DNA from: Priapulus caudatus
Lineage: Eukaryota > Priapulida > Priapulimorpha > Priapulimorphida > Priapulidae
Direction: 5' to 3'
DNA length: 28,126 bases
NCBI RefSeq assembly: GCF_000485595.1
Contig: NW_014577579.1
Span: 152,817-180,942 of the forward strand
Below the pieces are notes generated by a model. The model was not told the origin of the DNA. It made no database searches and worked only from the letters and a program-made list of their open reading frames with translations. The translations under genes and the position numbers were made by a program. Shown one piece after another: positions 20,391 to 28,126 of the stretch (position 1 is the stretch's first letter; each line of letters starts with the position of its first letter).

Positions 20391-20539
20391 GCGGCTGTAA
20401 GTCATGCTACCAACGGCGTGTAATGATAGTAGTGCGACCACCAGGGCAGCTATTCCATTTACCGATCCACCACGATATCGCCTATCGCCTTCCTATGATC
20501 GATATCTACATATGCATACTATGGCGTGTGTATGGCATA

Positions 20540-20660
20540 GGTGCCGCGCGTGTGAGTGTGCGTTGCGTGTGCGTGTGCGTGTGCGTGTGCGTGTGCGTGT
20601 CGTGTGGATGCATTAATTGCATGCATGCATGTGTGCGGCGTGCGTGCGTGCATGTGTCAT
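20540..20660. repeat. GTGTGC / TGCA microsatellite
   Basis: This is a (GTGTGC)n run followed by GCATGCATGC and GTGCGTGC repeats. It accounts for the arginine/valine-rich and cysteine/valine-rich frames on the plus strand here. Confidence 0.9.
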
Positions 20661-21410
20661 AGGATGTGTGAAGCTGAGTCGGATGTCACATTCACAATCA
20701 TGTCATGAATTACGCATTCATGTAAGCGCTTATTACGGATGCCGCTACTAATTGCGTGTCATCAATTATTGATGCGCGGTTATTTATTGCCTATAAGTTA
20801 TTCTCAGTCACGTAATAACGCACACACGAGGATGTGTATGACTTGTAACATAGCATGTTGGTTCACATCACAGCTATGTATTCATAACCGCGGCGAAGTC
20901 GAGTGGGTAAGCAAGATTTAAAGCATTCATAATATAGCTACTAAAATAGAACACATAATATAGATGTCTATATGAGATAGGACGGTCTATGTATGTCGTC
21001 CAGTATATATGATAATCGTGATCTCTATGTTTACACTGTCTAGATTGTTATAGTTCCATCTCAATGGAGGGCTTATAGTATTTAAATAGGGTAATTCGGC
21101 TGCTGTTTATATGTGCCCTGGGTTAAGGATGTTAATTAGTAATAATCGCTGAATACGTAATTTAAAACAGGCGATATCCCTGGCTATGGAAGATGTGTCT
21201 GCATATTTTAAAGTTTAATGCATGAGATGAATTAGTATCTTATTTTCCTCGTGATTGCGAATTTACAACCAAAAGAATTTAACCGAAAATTTTACCGTAG
21301 GTCGATATCACGAGTGTCAGATGTTTGGGGTCCAAATAGTTCTGTCGGAGTTTACTTTGATCACGGTGTTCATGTATCGCCGATATTATGGCAGTTGCGT
21401 GTTATAAATT
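20661..21410. other. Non-coding stretch; no gene seen
   Basis: AT-rich sequence with only short, unrecognised frames and no inverted-repeat ends that I could find. Confidence 0.4.
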
Positions 21411-21418
21411 GCCTGTAG

Positions 21419-21560
21419 ATTGAAGAGAGCGCTGACGATGGAGATAAATTGTTCAGCGTTCGCCTCACATGAGTATGAGAGTGAGCTAGAGAGCGAGAGA
21501 GCTTTGCTGAAGAAGCACAAAGATGATTCCGGGTGCACCTCAAATGATAAGTGGCATTAA
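21419..21560 (+). CDS. Weak candidate terminal exon with poly(A) signal
   Basis: After a possible acceptor (CCTGTAG, AG at 21417-21418), the frame reads LKRALTMEINCSAFASHEY, then ESELESERALLKKHKDDSG and CTSNDKWH, and stops at TAA 21558-21560. AATAAA follows at about 21574-21579. The acidic/lysine-rich helix-like stretch and the nearby signal look like a last exon. The pyrimidine tract is poor, and I do not recognise the protein. A minus-strand frame of 86 codons (21557-21817) overlaps the end and is an alternative reading. It could be chance. Confidence 0.22.
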
Positions 21561-22121
21561 GGATTTAGATTGTAAATAAAGTATTGTGTGTTATCCTCGG
21601 CCTGTTCAGTTTTATGCCGCTCGTTGCTATCAATAGATAGTTCAAATCTTGTTGGCGATGTACCCGTGTACTTGGCACAGTAGCAGTTAGATCTGTGCTG
21701 GTCTGCTGTCTGTCTGTCGTCCCATCCATCTATCATATCTGTATGGCTCACATCGCTCATTCCGCCTGTACGTGGTGTGCTGCTTCGCGCCATTGCAGTG
21801 TCTGTGAGAACACGCATGGCAGAAACTTTTAAAGTTCAATTGTGCAGCTTAAATAACTACTAGCTAGCTATTAAACTAATAAGCCATATTCGACGTATAA
21901 CATATCTTTATATAATTGTTAAAGCAACTTGAATAATTTTATCTGCGTTTTTGTGTACTTATTTCAATAAATGACGTTGTGTGCATACCGTCATGCGAGT
22001 TGCGTATTGCATAGTTCAAACTGACTATTATATGGTAGCTGTATGGACAAAGTAGGCCGGTAACTGACGTACATGGTATTGAATTATTGATGTACGCTTG
22101 CTTTTACTTCAGGCGTTCAAG

Positions 22122-22199
22122 ATGGCGAGGAGAGTTTCTTCTGATCGAAGCGCCGACTTATCTCCAAAATGGCTGAAACCGGCACAGAGTGAGAACAGG
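22122..22199 (+). CDS. Candidate first coding exon of an unidentified gene
   Basis: The start context is CAAGATGGCG, close to an animal Kozak sequence. The frame of 26 codons (MARRVSSDRS, ADLSPKWLKPAQSENR) ends exactly at a good donor, AGG|GTGAGA (GT at 22200-22201), in phase 0. No following exon is recognisable in the repeat-rich sequence to its right, so the gene would have to continue beyond long introns or the window. The family is not recognised. Confidence 0.33.
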
Positions 22200-22249
22200 G
22201 TGAGAACATGTCCACGTTGGCACACTTATTACCGCAATTAATATTAATT

Positions 22250-22320
22250 AATTAATTACATATATATTATTATTATTATTTATTTATTTATTTATTTTAT
22301 TTATTTATTTTATTGCATTT
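22250..22320. repeat. (TTA)n/(TTTA)n microsatellite
   Basis: TTAATTAATTAATTA is followed by TATTATTATT and TTTATTTATTTA runs. Confidence 0.9.
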
Positions 22321-22529
22321 TAAATCTTTCCACATGGTCAGAGCTTTTTTGGGCTCAGTCCACCATGGTTCTGGCTCATGGCATGACCTTTAATATTGGT
22401 CCAGAAATACCGTGTAGACAGTAGAGTAGGCTGTAATGAGAGATGCAGAATGATGAGATAGTCAGTGTTATAGTATCTACAAAGACTCACACCTCTAAGA
22501 GTCTAGCTGCCTGACTCGCTTACCATAAC

Positions 22530-22750
22530 TAACAGACCGGCCGGTTGGCTGGCTGGTTGTCAGGCTTGCTGGCTGAGTCACTGACTGACTGGGTGGTTGA
22601 CTGACTCACTGCTATATATCACTCATATGCGTGATGGGTTGGCTAGCTGATTGGTTGGTTGGTTAGTTGGTAGACTGGTGAGGCTCGCAGGCTGGCAGTG
22701 AGGTAGGCTGGTTGCCTGGCTGGTTGACTTGTAGACATTGTAGACTTGTT
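22530..22750. repeat. Degenerate GGCT/GGTT/GACT tetranucleotide repeat
   Basis: Imperfect tetranucleotide repeats of the GGCTGGTT and TGACTGAC type run through the stretch. They explain the minus-strand QPTNQLANPS-like frame at 22623-22832. Confidence 0.8.
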
Positions 22751-23019
22751 GACTTGGTTGACATGATAAAATATGGTGACAGTGAATTATATTTAAGTCA
22801 CACAGGTTGCTCTGACCTTCAACGACCACCACTATAATATATCATATATGTCATAAAATGCTATAGTATATCCTGCATTTGTGAACCCTGCGTTCGATGC
22901 TTGTATTTTATGATGTGTGTCGTGCATCCAGGCATGCGTAATTGTGCCTTTATAATTCGAACAAGCGCCTTGCCGGTTTGACATTTTGTTGTGCAGCCGT
23001 GCAGACAGTGAGTAATTGT

Positions 23020-23160
23020 ATTCCCCGCGACGAAGTCGGCGGGGATACTATGGTTTCATGTCTCCCCAGCCGCCGCTGCCGCCGCTCGGTCCCCCCCAGA
23101 GAATTTCCCTTCTGCCGCTCGGTCCCCCCGCAGAGAATTTCCCTTCTGCTCTATAACTCG
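23020..23160. repeat. GC-rich hairpin and duplicated CCGCTCGGTCCCCC unit
   Basis: CCCCGCGACGAAGTCGGCGG is a near-perfect palindrome. Downstream, CCGCTCGGTCCCCC..CAGAGAATTTCCCTTCTG occurs twice in tandem (23085-23150). The sequence that follows (GACCAAACTTGGTATACTTA) looks like part of a dispersed repeat. The unit sits at the left border of duplication copy 2 and has no counterpart at copy 1. Confidence 0.55.
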
Positions 23161-23224
23161 ACCCCTAATTGACCTAGCGTGACCAAACTTGGTATACTTA
23201 CACATCTTGGGGAGAAGGTGTGCA

Positions 23225-26200
23225 GAGTACATGGAGAGACCCACATGGAGAGATTCACATTTAAAGAGGATGTTACGAGAGAACGCATCTTTATGTGCGA
23301 TGCAGTGTTTTTACTTTTACGTGACGTGGCTTTACACATTGGTATTTTAGCCAGCAGTTGTTACTCACTGTCCCAATCACTGCCGCTGAAGATTATGGAC
23401 CACGCCCTGTTGAGCTAACATCGGTAAAAACACTCATGCCAAAACAAAACTAAACCTGCATTACTCTTACTATATCCTCCCCCTCACTCCCGTGTGTCGC
23501 TGCCACTCATCTCAATTTCCTCCTGAATAAGCCCCTATTTATTTGTTAGGTTTTTTGTTCGGTTAAATGAAAACTGTGTTTGCCGTGGGTGTTTCGCATG
23601 CGACTGGCCGCGTCACCGTGCAGGGTGGGCCACATGATGCCGTATATTATAAGCTAGCAGACATTGCGCACCACGGGCCGCTCTTCGAAGCTCACCTCCC
23701 GCCTCCCCCTCCCCCAATCAACCTTTGTGAGAAGCTCTGTGTGTGGGTGGCGGGCTGAGTCACCAGCGCGGTGGCCAGGGGTTGGCGCGTGATGACGGGG
23801 CAGGCGTCTGCACAGACGCCGGGCTACATACCGGCGTGGGCAAGCAGAATGACAGTTGCCCTGTGCGAGTCGCAATGTGACTCACGTTTTACTGCGTTTA
23901 GTGCGTGACTGAATTACCACTGATATCTCTCTGATATTAAATCGTCAAATCGAAAGATCGACGCCAGACGGTTTTAACGGAATGTGCACGGTATAGCCGG
24001 TGAACGTTGATTGCTACACTTGTATACCCGCTGGCAGTCAGGCAGTTGCCGTGAATGAGTTCTGTATCCTGGATATATCGTTATACATTCCAAATATAGC
24101 CACTGTGCCCTCGGCGGAAAAAATTTTGAGTTCTCAAGCAAATAATTAGCGCGGGGGGGCGCCGTTTTTTTAGAATGTTTTAGTTTATTACGGCTGGGCA
24201 CCCTGTGGGGAAAATTATTCATCAGTTTTGAATGGTTGTTCACAGGACTCAGTAGAGGCTGAGTGGACTCGGATTCTATAATTCCCAAGAAGGGGCCAAA
24301 TGTGTCCATGTTGTTCCTGTTATAAAAGCAGAAAAATAAATGGTTAAAGGGACTAAACGGTGATACTAGGGGCATGTAGGTGGTTAATAAAATTCTATTA
24401 TGTTGCTTTAATAAGACCGCGCCTATATAGATAGTCAGAAGACAATTAGAGGTATGTGACCAGTGTATAAACATTTTGTATGGTAATCAATAATGAATGA
24501 TTAGTAAGTATTTTACGCGATTTGTTTATACTAAACAGACATCTATCTATTCTACATTTTGTAGATTCGTATCGCACAATGTCTTTTTTTACTCTACGGC
24601 GCCAGAGGAAACTGCGTGTAGTTAATGAGAATAAATTTCCATACTTTTTTAAAGAGTGGTGCCGTCCAAAATTTTCGTAGTGCTGGGGAGGAAGGACATC
24701 CTGCTCCGCCGCTATTGACAGACACAGCCTTATCGCCGCCGCAGGGATACGGCCATTATGATAGTTATTCCGCTTTCCATACTTGTGTGCATGGCTGCCG
24801 ACAATAAAGGTGGAAGAGCACGATCGGAACGTGGAAAATCATACTAGTAACAGCGTCATACACTATATATATATATATATAGCGTAATTGTATATGTATA
24901 TATGTTTAGAAAGGGTGAGCAAAATAGATGAGTGTTGAATGATATTAGTAATTAATTGATGGACAATTGAAGGAGTGTATGTAGGTAGCACTCAGTGGCT
25001 TTCTTCATTATACAATATTTATACGGTATTATTAAAAAAATTCACAGATTAAGGTGTAGGTATATACTGCAACCTGTATTATACGTACTTAATAATATAC
25101 TCAATACTGTTACTTATTTCCATTATATATATATAATTAACGTTGTAAGTTAATATACATAAATATAATAAATGACCCTGTGTGCGTAGAGTTAAGATGT
25201 GGAGTGGCACTTCACTATAATAGGCCTCGTGGGCTCCGATCTGTCAGGCATATAGAGCTGTTATCTTTGGATTAATGACTTAGTCGGTGAACACATTCGC
25301 AAAGTCTTGTCGTGTGTGTATTTTGACGTAACAATTGCAGCGTTTGGTTACTGTAATCAATGTATATAATGTCCAGAAGATTGAAAGCAAGTGTCCGTTG
25401 TGTATGCTGCAATACTCAGCTTCGAGTTAGACTGTGCTCAGTTAGAGATTAATATTCTCTAATTAGGCGTATTCCTCGTGCGCCGTGTTTCCCGTAATTA
25501 TTGTCGACGCTCGAATATTCGCTCTCGTTCGTTGGAACGATTAATCGAGCCGTTTTTTGCTAGTGATCGATCGTCGACACTTTGGCGAAAAATGTAGCCG
25601 CCTAAGCTTCTTTGGTAATGTTGGCGCACTTTGTTCAAATGCACAAACGTTTGGGTTCTCTCCACGAATTCTATTATCTATTTCTTCTCTTCGCGAAACC
25701 CCTAAATCTGATTTCTTGAACATCGGTTGAGCATTTTGGTTCTGCGTGAGCCTTCTTAGCCCGGTATTCTCACTGGCACCTAGTCAGTGTACTGTTCCAG
25801 TGCGATATTAGTTATGGGCACGTACGCTTTAGCTACATGTATATGTAAAATATTGATAGTCTGCTAGCAAAGTATTGCCAGTTACGCCAGCACTTGAGAG
25901 GGGTTATACTCTAGACTAAGTGCCTGTTTCCGCTCGTATCGAACACGCATGCTCCGTAGGCGAATGCTTGGCGACCTACCGCCCAGTAGCCTTGCACACA
26001 GGGGGACGCAATACCACCAACGATTTTCGCAATTTAAGCACTTCTAGATGTATAACTGAATACCGTGGCTCCTCAGAGATAAAAGTGTCTCGTATCTAAC
26101 CCTATATTCTACCACAGCGGTAGCTAAGTCTTATTCTGGCCAACCGTTCTTAACGTGCCAATTTTTGGTGTGTGAATAACGGCGTGAGAATTGAATGAAC

Positions 26201-28126
26201 CTCTCTAGTATATCCATCGTAGGCAGTGTATGTAGGCGCAGACCAGTGACATTAATCATGAAAGATATTCTTTCCGTGCTCGACAGTCATAATGTATGCC
26301 GGTGTATAGGCTATAAATTCCACTGCACAGAAAAATAGCAAGTTGCTTATATTTCTACTCGCATTTCTTAATATCGACAACGCATTTTGCGTAGTTAGCA
26401 TAGGGACAATTCTGAGCCCTTGCTGCTGCGTATTTGACCTGTGTTCACCTAGGCGCGCTATAAGATCTGCAAGCGCATGTCCGGCTCATACTGCTTACCC
26501 TCTTTAGTCCATTTTCATAAGAACACACTGCGAGTGGATTGTAGCGAATGATGTAATCGCAGATGATAAATTTACAGAGCAAACTACTCGCATGTATATT
26601 ATACGTCGTGGCAATAGCTACCATTAAGCAAAAGGATTTATATAGCACTCATACTATTGACTTATACGAAATCAGGCTCCAATGCGACAACTACCATGCA
26701 GAAGCACTTACTCTCGCATATAATACGAGAATTCTCTCTCTCTGCCCGTATTGACGGAGAAGGTAAGACCTGTATCTGTCAGTACACTCGTTGTATTGTG
26801 GTAGATATTTGATTAGTTACATGTAATAACGATAAATAATAACTAATAATTACCGTGTTGTTTGTGATCTGACAGTAGCACTGGGGTATATCTGTTCTCT
26901 GCTTTGGCGTTCGTTTCTAAACCTTGCTATATAGTTGATTGCTACATATGGCACCAGCATACAGGCATCGTACAAGGGATGCTATTCTCTCTCTGAGCAG
27001 ATGTTTTGGATGGAATTTGCGCTATAAAAGCTGTTCCTAATTACCCATTCTTTGCTCCATTGTCATAGATGTCGAATTAGTTCTATTTCATCTCTGAGAG
27101 AGATATCTCTGACATTCTATCGTGAATTGCTGAAGCTTCTTTCCATTCTTTATTCTGAGACCAGACTTGTCAACACGACCTGATAGAGCGCTTTCATTGT
27201 CACACTAACGAGTGAATGTTCACTGTCACGTGAAATGTCTATCACCTAGAGTTCTTGTTCATTGATCTTCTTTATAAGCAAACACGTATGGTGTTGATCT
27301 TCAGAGTGTGTCAGTTGAGTCAGGCTGTAGCACTGCTGCTGTCCTCATCGTTGCCTTGCGAGTAGCTGTGTTTGCTGACCGGCTTAAAACTCCATGTACA
27401 TCTGATAAAGTACTACACAAATATTACATAAAGTCTAAGACTACACATAAAGTCGTATCATATACATACAAGTCTGATAACCGCATACTTTTTACGCTCT
27501 TGATAAGTATATACATATTATATATATTATATATTACATAACAAGTCTAAGACATCATACTATAAAGGTCCATACCATCTACATTAAAGTTTGAAGACAT
27601 TACGCATTAACAGTCATACATCTATATAATACACTCAAGTCCTGCATTACGAGCATACTTAAGTACGCTCCCTTTGATAAAGGTATATCACTACATAATA
27701 TACATAAAGTCTAAGACACTATATACATAAAGGTCAAGCCAGTAGATAATAAACACAATGTGTTATTATTACTCTTGATAAGCATACATCTACCATGTAA
27801 GTCTAAGACATACACATAAAAGTCTATACATATACATCAAGTCTCATAACATACTTAATACGCTCTTGATAAAGTATATACATATATACTAAAGTCTAAG
27901 ACATATACACAAGTCTCATAACTACCTCTAATAGCGCTCTGGATTAAAGTCTAGACATATATATACAGTAAGTCTAAGACATATACATAAGCCATACATC
28001 TATCATAAAGTCTAAGACAATATACATAAAGTCTTTATTACATCTACAATAAGTCTATACATCTACATAAAATCTAAGACATAAATTGTAACCTTATAGT
28101 ATATAGTATGGTTGTACATGAAGTCT
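23225..28126. repeat. Copy 2 of the multi-kilobase duplication, indel-rich
   Basis: This block is homologous to 16985-20400 from end to end, but it is about 1.3 kb longer over the shared anchors and differs by very many scattered one- to few-base insertions and deletions, many outside homopolymers. No conserved frame is shared between the copies, so the 166-codon minus-strand frame at 23974-24474 and the others here are chance. The pattern fits either an unpolished long-read segment or a collapsed second haplotype, or an old decayed duplication. Confidence 0.88.
27400..28126. repeat. ACATAAAGTCTA satellite (copy 2) with a longer higher-order unit
   Basis: This is the same basic unit as at 19850-20390. 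It also carries a recurring segment of the type CTTAATACGCTCTTGATAAA (near 27490, 27660, 27770, 27852 and 27930) that copy 1 lacks. The array runs off the right edge. Confidence 0.85.

Larger units (their letters stand above)
16985..20400. repeat. Copy 1 of a multi-kilobase tandem duplication
   Basis: This block is repeated, in the same order and orientation, at 23225-28126. Matching anchors include TGGAGAGACCCACATGGAG (16990/23231), GTTAGGTTTTTTGTTCGG (17290/23544), AATGTGCACGGTATAGCC (17661/23981), AATCATGAAAGATATTC (18973/26254), GATCTGACAGTAGCA-type sequence (19366/26866) and GCACTGCTG..GTCCTCATCGTTG (19786/27329). I see no gene within it. Long G or C runs occur near 17817, 17926, 17980 and 18140. 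Confidence 0.9.

Noticed and set aside
23974-24474. 166-codon minus-strand frame
   Set aside because: It lies in the indel-rich duplication copy, and the matching part of copy 1 (about 17655-18190) does not keep the frame.

Overview
The window is nuclear DNA of an animal, most likely an aquatic invertebrate. Conserved metazoan genes are split by GT..AG introns, and the rest is AT-rich non-coding DNA full of microsatellites, minisatellites and small inverted-repeat transposons (MITEs). A sponge or another non-vertebrate is plausible, but nothing here fixes the phylum. There are no bacterial operons, CRISPR arrays, rRNA or recognisable tRNA genes. Most uninterrupted reading frames are chance frames in introns or repeats.

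Left part (1-7250). DMC1, the meiotic strand-exchange recombinase, runs on the minus strand from about 3.1 kb off the left edge. Eight coding exons (the N-terminal ~226 residues, including Walker A) are visible. Head to head with it on the plus strand is a complete four-exon SNU13 (NHP2L1/15.5K), the kink-turn RNA-binding protein of U4 snRNP and box C/D snoRNPs. The ~425 bp between them probably acts as a bidirectional promoter. Downstream on the plus strand is the N-terminal part of ECD (ecdysoneless): one exon at ~7030-7252, a 5.6 kb intron full of repeats, and a second exon at 12844-12961. Later ECD exons are not visible and may lie in or beyond the 755-base assembly gap at 13644-14398.

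Middle part (14399-22250). Next to the gap is a broken cysteine-rich fragment resembling the P2X7-type C-terminal domain. Then come a ~70 bp tandem repeat, an 18-bp minisatellite open on both strands, and ~3.4 kb of non-coding DNA ending in a ~20-bp satellite. Two weak exon candidates are noted at 21419-21560 and 22122-22199.

Right part (23225-28126). This is a second, indel-riddled copy of 16985-20400, in the same order and orientation. The error-like divergence suggests an unpolished long-read or haplotype duplication as much as a real old duplication, so frames here should not be trusted.

No multi-gene novel system is visible. The points most worth a second look are: tandemly duplicated 3' splice-site regions in front of exons of both SNU13 and ECD; a possible intronic-polyadenylation isoform of SNU13; in-frame TAA codons inside the ECD N-terminus and the P2X7-like fragment; a 4-nt-shifted tandem donor in DMC1; and several MITEs, one with a Harbinger-like CTG target duplication.
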